A stretch of 40,920 bases of DNA, taken from contig JANQLA010000449.1 in the NCBI GenBank assembly GCA_028280855.1, positions 1 through 40,920 of the forward strand, read 5' to 3'. Under the pieces are notes generated by a model. That model did not search any database and was not told where the DNA came from. It was given only the letters and a program-made list of their open reading frames with translations. Both the position numbers and the translations under genes were made by a program. Of this stretch, positions 8,664-16,866 are shown piece by piece. Origin of the DNA: Melioribacteraceae bacterium. GTDB taxonomy: Bacteria; Bacteroidota; Ignavibacteria; Ignavibacteriales; Melioribacteraceae. Within the stretch, counting starts at the first letter, position 1. Each line of letters starts with the position of its first letter.

Positions 8664-9062
8664 CTAAGAATATATTTTCAGTTCGCAAACCTTAGCAATC
8701 TTGATAAAATCTCGATCGTTGTGTAGAAGGTACAATTCATTTTCAATGGCTATCTGAGCAATCAAACAGTCAACGGTACTCCGAACAGTGATTCCTTTTT
8801 TACGTAAGCCAAAATAAATCTGTGCTGCGCGTTCATAGGATTGTATACCTTCAAGCGGTTCATAAAATGTTTGAGTCTCGAGGTATTCTTTAAGTATGTT
8901 AAATTCAGATTCATTCTTCGCGCCTTGTAGGACTTCCTGGTAAATAAGATATGTAATACCGAATGGAATTCCTTTTAGCAAGATATCTTTAAATTTTTCC
9001 GTAGCTTTACTTCGCTTACCTTTAAATGAATCAATTAGCACTGAAGTATCAATAAGAATCAT
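8664..9062 (-). CDS. vapC: VapC-type PIN-domain ribonuclease toxin
   Basis: A 132-residue PIN-domain protein starting MILIDTSVLID. The expected acidic active-site residues are visible: D5, E43 (YQEVLQG), D98 (STVDCLIAQ) and D116/D118 (LLHNDRDF). VapC toxins cleave RNA, usually tRNA, and are neutralised by VapB. A GTG three bases upstream (9065) is possible, but ATG at 9062 is preferred because it overlaps the antitoxin stop by one base (TGATG), the usual coupled arrangement. Its 3' end faces the TonB receptor gene. Confidence 0.9.
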   Translation of the reverse strand: MILIDTSVLIDSFKGKRSKATEKFKDILLKGIPFGITYLIYQEVLQGAKNESEFNILKEYLETQTFYEPLEGIQSYERAAQIYFGLRKKGITVRSTVDCLIAQIAIENELYLLHNDRDFIKIAKVCELKIYS

Positions 9063-9256
9063 CACTTTCTCATCGACTTATAATCATAATGATCTTTAAA
9101 TTCAATCTTACCGAATAAATCAAGCAGGTTCTTTCGTTTTTGATTTCTGATAAACTCTTCAAGCGCCAAATGGATTATGTCTTTTTTGGTCTTTACTCCA
9201 CTAAGTTTTAAGGCTTCATTTACAAGCGTTTCGTCTAAAACGATGTTGGTTCTCAT
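9062..9256 (-). CDS. vapB: VapB-type ribbon-helix-helix antitoxin
   Basis: A 64-residue protein, MRTNIVLDETLVNEALKLSG and onward. It has an N-terminal ribbon-helix-helix DNA-binding part (residues 2-45, ending IHLALEEFIRNQ) and a C-terminal toxin-binding tail with LLDLFGKIEF. The frame is open further upstream to 9352, but ATG at 9256 has an AGAGGTG ribosome-binding site five bases away, and the upstream extension would run through the promoter and operator. It overlaps vapC by one base and is expected to repress its own promoter together with VapC. Confidence 0.88.
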   Translation of the reverse strand: MRTNIVLDETLVNEALKLSGVKTKKDIIHLALEEFIRNQKRKNLLDLFGKIEFKDHYDYKSMRK

Positions 9257-9269
9257 ATACACCTCTTTT

Positions 9270-9287
9270 TGTGTATTAAGATACACA
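9270..9287 (-). promoter_or_regulatory. vapBC operator (inverted repeat)
   Basis: TGTGTATCTTAATACACA on the minus strand is a perfect 7-base inverted repeat with a 4-base centre. It covers the -10 hexamer and lies directly upstream of the vapB ribosome-binding site; a further GTGTAT half-site follows at about 9257-9262. This is the expected layout for autorepression by a ribbon-helix-helix antitoxin. Confidence 0.6.
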
Positions 9288-9306
9288 TGAGAAATTCCAG
9301 TAGCAA
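9278..9306 (-). promoter_or_regulatory. vapBC promoter
   Basis: On the minus strand TTGCTA (9306..9301), then 17 bases, then TATCTT (9283..9278). The -10 lies inside the inverted repeat at 9270-9287, and vapB begins 22 bases further on. Confidence 0.55.
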
Positions 9307-9344
9307 GTTTATTATAATAGCATGCAGAATTTCCTGCCGGTTTA

Positions 9345-9359
9345 CCAAACATTGTTTGG
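9345..9359. repeat. 15-base palindrome CCAAACATTGTTTGG
   Basis: Perfect dyad with a single central base, upstream of the vapBC promoter and about 100 bases beyond the 3' end of the NtrC-like gene. The loop is too short for an RNA hairpin, so a protein-binding site is more likely. No function assigned. Confidence 0.4.
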
Positions 9360-9410
9360 CATGCTGATAAGAAGGGTTGTACAGAAACTCGTAGATATAA
9401 ACTGAATAAA

Positions 9411-9452
9411 CCATCTGTGCAAATCTGCTAAATCCGCGTCATCTGCGTGCCA
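9411..9452 (-). repeat. dispersed intergenic repeat, copy 1
   Basis: The minus strand reads GGCACGCAGATGACGCGGAT, then TTAGCAGATTTGCACAG. It shares the pattern ACACAGATGACACGGATTTA-ACAGATTTTC-CGGAT with copies at 12457-12494 and 16867-16908. It lies between the NtrC-like gene's stop codon and vapBC. Confidence 0.55.
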
Positions 9453-9460
9453 TTTACGCG

Positions 9461-10834
9461 CTACGCTTCCACTTCCTGCGGGCCTTTAGTTGGTATTCCC
9501 AAATCCTCCATTTTTCGGTAAAGTGATGAAAGACCTATCGACAATGCTTTGGCAGCCTCTTCTTTATTATATTCAAATTTTTTAATGACTCGCAGAATGT
9601 GATCTCTTTCGAAGTTTTTAATAGCATCTTTCAATGAATCCGGAAATGCCTGGTGAGCCGAACTGCCGCGAACGTTTTCGGCCAAGTCCTCCAGCCGTAT
9701 TATGTCTGCCTTTGCAAATATTACAGCACGTTCAATCACGTTTTCTAACTCGCGAACGCCACCCCGCCAATTATGGCCCATCAAAGTTTTCATTGTATCG
9801 TTATCAACTCCCAAAACTTTTTTACCCATTTCATTGCAATATTTTTCAATAAAATGATTTACCAGCAGCGGAATGTCTTCCTTCCTTTCATTCAGACCCG
9901 GTAATTTTATTTCGATAACATTTAACCTGTAGTACAAGTCCTCTCTAAACTCACCCGACTTGGTTTTTTCGAACAGGTTCTGATTGGTTGCCGCGATTAT
10001 ACGTACATTACTTGTAACCGGCTTAGTTCCACCAACGGGTAGAAACTGTTTGTCTTCAATTGCACGGAGTAATTTTACCTGGAGGTTGAGCGGTAAGTCA
10101 CCAATCTCATCAAGAAACAACGTACCGCCGTCCGCTACCTTGAATAGCCCTGCTTTCTCTTCGGTTGCACCCGTGAAAGAGCCTTTTTTATGCCCGAATA
10201 ATTCGCTTTCAATAAGGTTCTCGCTTATAGCTCCGCAGTTTACCGGGAGAAAAACTTTGTCTTTCCGCAAACTGTTGTAATGAATTGCCTTAGCTACCAG
10301 CTCTTTACCTGTTCCGCTTTTACCATAAACCAGAACATTACTATTCGTAGGAGCAACCTGGGTAATGAGGTCGAATACACGTTTCATCGCTTCGCTGTCG
10401 CCAATTATATTTTGGTAGCCTGCTTCCGCCGATACCCTTTGGCGTAGCGACTTGTTCTCCATAGATACTTTTCTAAAATCCACAAGTCGCTTTAACCTTA
10501 GGAGCAAATCGTCGAATTCAATTGGTTTTATAAGATAGTCGTAAGCGCCTATGCGCATCGCTTCAACAGCTGTTTTTACAGATGCGTACGCGGTCATAAC
10601 TATAAAAAAGCTATTCGGACTTAGCTTGGTTGCTTTGTTAAGCAGTTCCATGCCGTCAATATTAGGCATTTTAATATCAGTTAAAACAACATCATAGTCT
10701 TCCAAATCAATCTTTTCAAGGGCTTCAGCACCATCCTGCGCAATTTCAGTTTCATATCCTTCATCGTCCAAAACTAATTTTAGCGAATCGCGTATTGCTT
10801 TTTCATCGTCAACAATTAATATTTTTGAAGCCAT
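9461..10834 (-). CDS. NtrC-family sigma-54-dependent response regulator
   Basis: A 457-residue transcription activator. The receiver (1-120) has D53 as phospho-acceptor (LTDIKMPNIDG). The AAA+ sigma-54 interaction domain (about 140-370) has Walker A GKSGTGKE (171-178), the sigma-54 contact loop GSFTGA (218-223, serine in place of the more usual alanine), Walker B GGTLFLDEIGDL (236-247) and arginine-rich FREDLYYRLNVIEI. A Fis-type helix-turn-helix follows near 410-445 (EEAAKALSIGLSSLYRKMEDLG). It lies 10 bases downstream of the sensor kinase gene and forms a two-component pair with it. The genes controlled are not evident. Confidence 0.93.
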   Translation of the reverse strand: MASKILIVDDEKAIRDSLKLVLDDEGYETEIAQDGAEALEKIDLEDYDVVLTDIKMPNIDGMELLNKATKLSPNSFFIVMTAYASVKTAVEAMRIGAYDYLIKPIEFDDLLLRLKRLVDFRKVSMENKSLRQRVSAEAGYQNIIGDSEAMKRVFDLITQVAPTNSNVLVYGKSGTGKELVAKAIHYNSLRKDKVFLPVNCGAISENLIESELFGHKKGSFTGATEEKAGLFKVADGGTLFLDEIGDLPLNLQVKLLRAIEDKQFLPVGGTKPVTSNVRIIAATNQNLFEKTKSGEFREDLYYRLNVIEIKLPGLNERKEDIPLLVNHFIEKYCNEMGKKVLGVDNDTMKTLMGHNWRGGVRELENVIERAVIFAKADIIRLEDLAENVRGSSAHQAFPDSLKDAIKNFERDHILRVIKKFEYNKEEAAKALSIGLSSLYRKMEDLGIPTKGPQEVEA

Positions 10835-10844
10835 AACTACTCCT

Positions 10845-12344
10845 TTAGTTTTCCATGACAGGTAATTTTATAGTAAATGTACTGCCGGTATCTACTTTGC
10901 TGTTTACAAGGATTTCACCGTTAAATTTTTTAATTATGCTATAGCTAACCGATAATCCTAATCCCGTACCTTTTCCAACTTCTTTGGTTGTGTAAAAAGG
11001 GTTGAAAATTTTGTTCAACGCATCTTCGTCCATACCGCAACCGTTATCTGTAATTGCGATAAATATAAAATCGTCGGCATGATACGATTTTACATTTATC
11101 GTGCCTTTACCTTCTATTGCGTCCAGTGCATTGATAAGAATGTTAACGAATACTTGCAGAAGCTGGTCGGGCACAATGCGCACTAACGGTAAGTCGGGAT
11201 CAAACTCGGTTTCGAAGTTTACTTTTTTAACCCGTTTATCGTACTTAACAATACCAACCGCTGTTTTAATTACGTCGGTAACTTGAATAACTACTTTTTC
11301 ATAGCTTGGCGGACGCGAAAAGTCTACAAGTTCACGTACAATTTTAGTTATTCGATCTATATTTTCTTTGATAATAATTAACTGGTCGCCAAGCACTTCG
11401 TCCTTATTCTTGCGTTGAATAACCTGCACCAGCGAAGAAATAGATGCGAGCGGGTTGCCAATTTCGTGTGCTACCCCGGCTGCCAATTGTCCGATAACCG
11501 CAAGTTTCTCGGATTGATCCACCTGCTGCTGGAGCTGCTTAACCTGGGTTTGGTCTTTTAATATTACAGTTCTGCCGTTATATTCACCGTTAGAGCTTGG
11601 AAGTTTCGCTACGTTAAGCTGAACCGGGATTACCCGCCCGTCTTTCGTTTTACGCTCCGACGCTACAATACGTACTTCTTCGGTTTGCCTTGCGCCGTCG
11701 ATCATTGAGTGTAATTCATCAAGGTATTTTTGGTTATCTGGCAGTAGTAATGTAGACGGTTTGCCCAGAACTTCCTCTTCGGTAAAACCGAACAATCTTT
11801 CCGCCCCAATATTCCATGAACGTATTTTTTCGTTTTCATCAACAACCACGATTGCGGATTCGGATGTATGCATTATACCGCGAAGATATTTCTGATTCAT
11901 TTCGAGTTTGTTGGCAAGCCGGTCGCGGTCGGATGCAAGCTCTTTCATCTCTGCGTTTTGGTGAAGCATGCTGTACCGCGCATAAATCTGCTCCACTATT
12001 TCATCAAGGAATCCGAGCAAAATTACAGGATCGTATTTTTCAACTTTATCTTTTTGAAGAATATTTTGCAATACATTTCTACCGTTGTGGAACGTCTGGC
12101 TGATTTCAAGCAGGTTTAAATCGGTTTCTGAAAAAAGATTGTAGGCGTCAATCAGGTATTGATCGGCTATTTTATAGTCGCCCTTTTCAACAACTTCAAT
12201 AAGAACCTGTAGGCTGCTTTCAACGAATGTTTTAATCTGTGAATCTGAAAACTTAGCTCCTTGTTCAAGCTTGAGTTTTTCGAACCATGCGTCTGAGATT
12301 AAGTTAGAGTATTTCTTGAGCAGCTTTAGTATTAATTTTCTCAT
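10845..12344 (-). CDS. PAS-domain sensor histidine kinase, partner of the NtrC-like regulator
   Basis: A 499-residue kinase without visible membrane segments. Residues 1-130 form an all-helical N-terminal region that resembles RsbR-type N-terminal sensor domains (tentative). A PAS domain lies at about 150-270 (SESAIVVVDENEKIRSWNIG), a HisKA domain has H293 in GVAHEIGNPLAS, and HATPase_c has N-box NILINALDAIEGKG and G-boxes DNGCGMDE and KGTGLGLSVS. The AHEIGNPLASI wording is the NtrB/AtoS-like class that works with NtrC-type regulators, matching the gene 10 bases downstream. The signal is unknown. The upstream region is shared with a divergent response regulator. Confidence 0.9.
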   Translation of the reverse strand: MRKLILKLLKKYSNLISDAWFEKLKLEQGAKFSDSQIKTFVESSLQVLIEVVEKGDYKIADQYLIDAYNLFSETDLNLLEISQTFHNGRNVLQNILQKDKVEKYDPVILLGFLDEIVEQIYARYSMLHQNAEMKELASDRDRLANKLEMNQKYLRGIMHTSESAIVVVDENEKIRSWNIGAERLFGFTEEEVLGKPSTLLLPDNQKYLDELHSMIDGARQTEEVRIVASERKTKDGRVIPVQLNVAKLPSSNGEYNGRTVILKDQTQVKQLQQQVDQSEKLAVIGQLAAGVAHEIGNPLASISSLVQVIQRKNKDEVLGDQLIIIKENIDRITKIVRELVDFSRPPSYEKVVIQVTDVIKTAVGIVKYDKRVKKVNFETEFDPDLPLVRIVPDQLLQVFVNILINALDAIEGKGTINVKSYHADDFIFIAITDNGCGMDEDALNKIFNPFYTTKEVGKGTGLGLSVSYSIIKKFNGEILVNSKVDTGSTFTIKLPVMEN

Positions 12345-12456
12345 CTATACCGGCTTTCAAACCAAATAAAATAATTTACAACCCTAAAATTATTTCTTAG
12401 AATTGAGAAAGGAAAAATACTTATAGATTGCCTGAATAAAAAGGAAAATTAGTACA

Positions 12457-12494
12457 CGAGACACGGATTTCACCGATTAAACAGATTCTGCTTC
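12457..12494 (+). repeat. dispersed intergenic repeat, copy 2
   Basis: Contains GACACGGATTT, then CACCGATTAAACAGATTCTG, matching the repeat at 16867-16908 in the same orientation. It lies between the divergent kinase and response-regulator genes. Confidence 0.5.
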
Positions 12495-12515
12495 AGCTAT
12501 AGTGGATAAACTATC

Positions 12516-12541
12516 TTAGTACTAAAGTGAATTTATATTTG
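12516..12541 (+). promoter_or_regulatory. promoter/operator region of the LuxR-type regulator
   Basis: TATATTTG (12534..12541) matches TAnnTTTG and lies 53 bases upstream of the ATG at 12594. A perfect 10-base palindrome, TTAGTACTAA (12516..12525), sits in the spacer just upstream, so a regulator bound there could control the promoter. Confidence 0.4.
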
Positions 12542-12593
12542 CATTTATTATAAGGAAAAGTTTTAATAAAATTATATCTAAAGTAAAATACCA

Positions 12594-13256
12594 ATGATGA
12601 CTTTTAAAAAAATATTAATAACGGAAGATTACGAGGCGATAAGAGACTCTTTGATTTCGCATCTTTCAGCTTACTTTAGTAGTGTAAAGTTTATTGAAGC
12701 AGAAAACTGTAAAGAGTTTATCGAGAAATTCAATCTGGAGGAACCGGAAATCATATTGGTAGATATTGTATTGCCGGATATTTCGGGGATCGATGCAGTT
12801 AGAAAAGTATCGTTACAGGATACAAAAGTTATTTTTATGTCTAACATAAATGATAGTTCGGTTATTTATAAATGCTATAAAGCCGGCGGACACGCATTTA
12901 TTGATAAGGCTCTAGTCCATGTAGAATCACTAAAAGCAATTAAAACAGTCAGTGAAGGAAAATTATACTTTCCGTTTGAAATTCGGGATGATGATCTGTA
13001 CAAAACAAATCTCAATAAGCTACATGGTTTTGAGTTTGACATTATTAAAAACCGTTTAACAAGAACTGAACTCATTTTATTTGAGAAGCTGGGCGAAGGT
13101 TCTACAAAGCGAAGAATTGTTGATGAACAATTTATAAGTCCGAAAACATTTGAGAAACACATAAGAAATATTAAGGAAAAATTAGAACTGGATAATACTA
13201 ATGAATTGATAGGATTAGCCACTAATCATAAAGTTTATTCTTCGCACATTAGGTAA
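12594..13256 (+). CDS. response regulator, NarL/LuxR-type
   Basis: A 220-residue protein. The N-terminal receiver (5-125) has ILITEDYEAIRDSL with acidic residues near 11-12, phospho-acceptor D57 in ILVDIVLPDISG, and the lysine in AFIDKA. The C-terminal part (about 150-215) resembles a LuxR-type helix-turn-helix, with LTRTELILFEKLGEGSTKRR and then ISPKTFEKHIRNIKEKL in place of the usual IS-x-TVKxHxxNIxxKL. It is divergent from the NtrB/NtrC-like pair. No cognate kinase is adjacent on the same strand, and its targets are unknown. Confidence 0.85.
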   Translation: MMTFKKILITEDYEAIRDSLISHLSAYFSSVKFIEAENCKEFIEKFNLEEPEIILVDIVLPDISGIDAVRKVSLQDTKVIFMSNINDSSVIYKCYKAGGHAFIDKALVHVESLKAIKTVSEGKLYFPFEIRDDDLYKTNLNKLHGFEFDIIKNRLTRTELILFEKLGEGSTKRRIVDEQFISPKTFEKHIRNIKEKLELDNTNELIGLATNHKVYSSHIR

Positions 13257-13787
13257 TAACACATCTAGTCCTCTAATTACTCCGTTTCCCGCATATTTTA
13301 TTAAGAAAATACGGATTTTTCCCCATTTACATGAGCGCTATTTTACTTTACCTTTACTACAAGTTCCCCGCAAATATTAGGGGCATAGTCTAGCGTAATG
13401 TTTGAATAACTTAGCTATAGACGCAAGATAGTCGTTATTCAATGTTGATTTTTGTCAAAGACTAAACCCCGTAATTTTTGGATGGCTTTGAATAACGTCC
13501 CAAAGGCGGGCCAAGCAAAAAATAAAACAGCGATTTTACATTTAATTTACTTTTTGCACCATCTGCTTCTTATTGATATTAGGTTTATGCGAAGCCTCCT
13601 TACATAATTTTTAACATTAGGATCTTGCAATGTTATTTTTAAGTTCCTCGAAGAATCGCGATCCCCCTTTTGTTATTCAATTACTCGATTGACTGTATAT
13701 TTCAGCTTTGGCAATGTTTTTGAAAAGCAAGATGGCTATAGACAGCGTTGTTAGTAGTTAAAAAATTGTGTTAAAAGGTAATGTACG
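13257..13787. other. 530-base non-coding region with repeated 9-mers
   Basis: No plausible gene, tRNA or known riboswitch motif was found. The 9-mer TTGAATAAC occurs four times in two inverted pairs: 13402-13410 with 13434-13442, and 13488-13496 with 13672-13680. GCTATAGAC occurs twice (13414-13422 and 13735-13743). The first pair could fold as a 9-base stem with an inner CTAT/ATAG helix. The region leads into the gene for a secreted sorting-domain protein. Confidence 0.5.
13402..13442 (+). ncRNA. possible RNA hairpin of unknown function
   Basis: A perfect 9-base stem TTGAATAAC/GTTATTCAA encloses 23 bases that can form a further CTAT/ATAG helix. No T-tract follows, so it is not a standard terminator. 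It could equally be a DNA operator; whether it is transcribed is unknown. Confidence 0.25.
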
Positions 13788-14612
13788 ATGAGAATACTAT
13801 TATCACCCTTAGTAATATTAATAAATATTCTTTTATCAGCGCAAACAGAAGAACCTGATCCGTTCAGTTTTTTCCCTTCAAGGGTTGGAAACTACTGGGA
13901 ATATGATCCGCAAAGACAGCAGTACAATTATACTATTTTAAGAGATTCCATTGACGAAGACGGTAGTAAGTTTCTGTTTTTCCATGATCCCCCTTACCGT
14001 GGTCCTAATTATAAAATTGATACAAGCGTGAATGTGTTTGTCAGTCCGCAATTTTCTAACTTGTTGGAATATAAACTTACAGCGGATAGCGGTGATACAT
14101 GGTGGTATAGTAAAGATAGAAGGCAACTGGCGCGTGTAGAAGATACATATCAGGCCTATGTCTTTGGAGAGATCACAAATGTAAAAAGAATTGAATATTA
14201 TGAAATAAATGAAGAGGATACAACAATAACTGAAACATCCTTGCAAATGTTTACAAGCATAATTGCTTCGGGCTTTGGGTTGATCTGGCAGGGAGATGGA
14301 GCAACTCAGCCAAAAGTATTACATGGATGCATAATAAACGGTAAAAAATATGGAAGCGTTGTTTCGGTTGAAGTTGAGGATGTACCTCCATTGACAATAT
14401 TCTTAAAGCAGAATTATCCTAACCCGTTTAATCCAACGACAACAATAGAATATTCAGTAGCTAAAGCCGGATTTATTCAATTGGAGGTCTATAATATTCT
14501 CGGAGAAAGAATAACTTCTTTAGTAGAAGGGTACAAGACGGCTGGTAACTATAAAGTATTGTTTGACATTACCGAAGTAGTAGAAAAACTGAGCAGCGGT
14601 GTATATGTGTAA
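13788..14612 (+). CDS. secreted protein with truncated type IX sorting domain
   Basis: A 274-residue protein with a signal peptide (MRILLSPLVILINILLSAQ), a middle part of unknown function starting FSFFPSRVGNYWEYD, and at about 203-274 the C-terminal sorting domain QNYPNPFNPTTTIEYS ... LEVYNILGE ... SSGVYV. The protein stops within the last strand of this domain at TAA 14610-14612. Reading through that codon in the same frame gives VLKIPLLQISKKMTYIK and a natural stop at 14664-14666, next to the ribosome-binding site of the following gene. One TAT/TAC-to-TAA change therefore explains the truncation, and export by type IX secretion may be impaired. Confidence 0.8.
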   Translation: MRILLSPLVILINILLSAQTEEPDPFSFFPSRVGNYWEYDPQRQQYNYTILRDSIDEDGSKFLFFHDPPYRGPNYKIDTSVNVFVSPQFSNLLEYKLTADSGDTWWYSKDRRQLARVEDTYQAYVFGEITNVKRIEYYEINEEDTTITETSLQMFTSIIASGFGLIWQGDGATQPKVLHGCIINGKKYGSVVSVEVEDVPPLTIFLKQNYPNPFNPTTTIEYSVAKAGFIQLEVYNILGERITSLVEGYKTAGNYKVLFDITEVVEKLSSGVYV

Positions 14613-14666
14613 GTACTAAAGATACCTTTATTACAAATTTCGAAAAAAATGACTTATATCAAATAA
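14610..14666 (+). other. severed C-terminal tail of the sorting domain
   Basis: In frame with the gene at 13788: the TAA at 14610-14612 takes the place of the tyrosine codon of the usual SSGVYxYxL pattern. It is followed by VLKIPLLQISKKMTYIK, the expected end (xxKKMxxIK), and by TAA at 14664-14666. Confidence 0.7.
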
Positions 14667-14676
14667 GGAGAATGAA

Positions 14677-16857
14677 ATGAAAAAAATATCATTGGCATTA
14701 GTCTTTGTCTTATTAATGGATGTTTACATCCTGTTAGCCGCCGACAATCCGGATTGTGTTGATGCTACGACAGCTCTTACAACACATATCGGCGGTCGTT
14801 ATAAAACTGCATCGGGTAATCTTCATATTCTAATAATATTTGCTCAATTCCTGGACGATAATTATCAACCTACAAATTCATATTGGCCTGTAGATAGCGA
14901 CCCGGCCAATATGAATAACTGGGTTGACCAAACCTGGTCTTCAAATCCTACTCAGGGTTCGCTTACACATTATTTTAATGAAATGTCAGGTGATAGATTA
15001 AAAGTTACCGGCGAGTGTATTTCAGTTACTACCCAACATACGAGAAATTATTACATAGGAAATAGTTTAAATAGAGGCGACATTCACGAGGAGATTTTAA
15101 CTGATTTGGATGCAACAAAAGACTTTGCTGATTTTGATAATTGGGACTATGTAAGTGAATTTAATCATAACGATGTTCCGGACGGAATAATTGATATGAT
15201 TGTATTTGTCTGGAGAAATATAGCGGCAGACAGATCAAATCCAGAACAGGATAAAGTTGATCTTAATTTCACTCATAGTTTTGGTTCAATAGGAGGAAGC
15301 GACTTCACCCTTGACGGAGGTACAAGAACAGTAGGAACAGGTTTCGGCGGTAATGAGTCAGGAGTAACAATAAATACATACCTGCAAGCAGACCCGTTTC
15401 GAAATGTTATTCATGAATTTTCTCATTATTTATTTGGAAATAACGACTATCACAACGGTTTTGGCTTTTGGGGTATGCTTTCGGCCTGGGGAGTTAGATC
15501 ATATGTTGCAAATTCCTGGGAACGTTATAAATTGGGCTGGATGAATAATACTGCATTATATACTATTGAAAATTCACCAAACCAAACTCTTGTTGATACG
15601 ACACTTGGCGATTACTTAGATACAGGTACAGCTTATCGTTTGGTCATAGATGCGGCAAACGATAAATACATTTTTATTGAAAACCATCAGAAAACCAATT
15701 ACTGGGAGAACAACACTCCTTTTTGGCATGCGACAGGTTTAGCCGGAAATATTGAAAAAGGAATTTATGTGATAAGAAGAGATGGTAGTTTAAGTCGAAC
15801 GGATCCTTCGTGGCTGCAATGTGTCCCGGCAGATGGAAGGCATAGTTGGGAAGTAAATCAATCGGTTGCTAATCCATGGGGTTCTACCCCAGCATATTTG
15901 GCTGTATTCAAAAACATTGGACCTAATATAGTAAATGGATACCACGATTTGGAAAAAATTCCGCATTCTTTTGCAGGTGTGCCTAACCCTGATGTAATCC
16001 ATTTTACAGAGGATGCGAGCGGAAATCCTCAAATAGACGTGCGTCATAACGGAGATGGTTTGGATGCATTTAGAATGGGATATAAACAAGTATTCTCGCC
16101 TTGGAGTAATCCAAATAATCAAAGGGAGAATCGTTCGACAACACCATTTGGTTTCTTTATTAAGAGCGAGTCCGCCGGAAATTACACGTTGGATATATAC
16201 GTTGGGACATCGGTAAGTGGACCGCCCTCAAAACCACAAAACCTGCAAGTATCTCAAGTTGGAAACAGCCCATATGTATCGTGGAATGCAAATTTAGAAC
16301 CTGATGTCATTTCTGGTGGCAAATATAACATCTATCGTGCAACAACCACAGGAGGTGAACCAACAAGTTTTTCTCTTAAAGCAACTGTAAATCACCCGAC
16401 AACAAATTGGACTGATCTTGATCTTTACATTTCAGGCAGCGGCACCAATAAAGTGTTTTATAAAGTAACTGCTGTTGATAGTACCAATAAAGAATCTGTT
16501 AAATCGAATTATGACTGGCTCTATTGGGATAGGGATTTACAGAAATTTCACAATACCTCTACAGACGAAAACATGGAGCCGAAATATAATCTATTCAGTA
16601 ATTATCCTAATCCTTTTAATCCGAGTACACAAGTAACATTCTCCATATCCCAAAAAGGACATGTGGTTCTTAAAGTATATGATGTATTGGGTAAAGAAGT
16701 GGCTGAACTCGTAAATGAAACTATGAAAGAAGGTTTTTACAACGTAACATTTGACGGTAGTGGTTTGGCTAGTGGAATGTACATCGTTAATATGCAAGCT
16801 CAGAGTAAGGATGGAGATGTGTTCAATCAATCGCGTAAAATATTGTTGATGAAGTAG
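14677..16857 (+). CDS. secreted M6-family metalloprotease with type IX sorting domain
   Basis: A 726-residue exported protease. After a signal peptide (about 1-22) comes an M6 (immune inhibitor A-like) catalytic domain with the zinc site HEFSH (H246, E247, H250), downstream candidate ligands D257 and H259 in NNDYHN, and a Met-turn candidate in WGMLSAWG. A fibronectin type III-like module follows at about 525-615 (PSKPQNLQVSQVGNSPYVSW), then the sorting domain (NYPNPFNPSTQVTFSIS at about 642 to RKILLMK, 726). AAGGAG at 14665-14670 is an ideal ribosome-binding site and abuts the tail of the preceding gene. It probably degrades extracellular protein; a terminator follows at 16924. Confidence 0.88.
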   Translation: MKKISLALVFVLLMDVYILLAADNPDCVDATTALTTHIGGRYKTASGNLHILIIFAQFLDDNYQPTNSYWPVDSDPANMNNWVDQTWSSNPTQGSLTHYFNEMSGDRLKVTGECISVTTQHTRNYYIGNSLNRGDIHEEILTDLDATKDFADFDNWDYVSEFNHNDVPDGIIDMIVFVWRNIAADRSNPEQDKVDLNFTHSFGSIGGSDFTLDGGTRTVGTGFGGNESGVTINTYLQADPFRNVIHEFSHYLFGNNDYHNGFGFWGMLSAWGVRSYVANSWERYKLGWMNNTALYTIENSPNQTLVDTTLGDYLDTGTAYRLVIDAANDKYIFIENHQKTNYWENNTPFWHATGLAGNIEKGIYVIRRDGSLSRTDPSWLQCVPADGRHSWEVNQSVANPWGSTPAYLAVFKNIGPNIVNGYHDLEKIPHSFAGVPNPDVIHFTEDASGNPQIDVRHNGDGLDAFRMGYKQVFSPWSNPNNQRENRSTTPFGFFIKSESAGNYTLDIYVGTSVSGPPSKPQNLQVSQVGNSPYVSWNANLEPDVISGGKYNIYRATTTGGEPTSFSLKATVNHPTTNWTDLDLYISGSGTNKVFYKVTAVDSTNKESVKSNYDWLYWDRDLQKFHNTSTDENMEPKYNLFSNYPNPFNPSTQVTFSISQKGHVVLKVYDVLGKEVAELVNETMKEGFYNVTFDGSGLASGMYIVNMQAQSKDGDVFNQSRKILLMK

Positions 16858-16866
16858 CTTTTTAAT

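Noticed and set aside
9062-9352. Longer 96-residue version of the antitoxin
   Set aside because: The extension crosses the promoter and operator, whereas ATG 9256 has a proper ribosome-binding site and gives a normal VapB length.
13257-13787. Riboswitch (e.g. cyclic-di-GMP or guanidine type) in the long gap
   Set aside because: No conserved core of a riboswitch class could be matched by eye; only the repeated 9-mers and one hairpin are supported.
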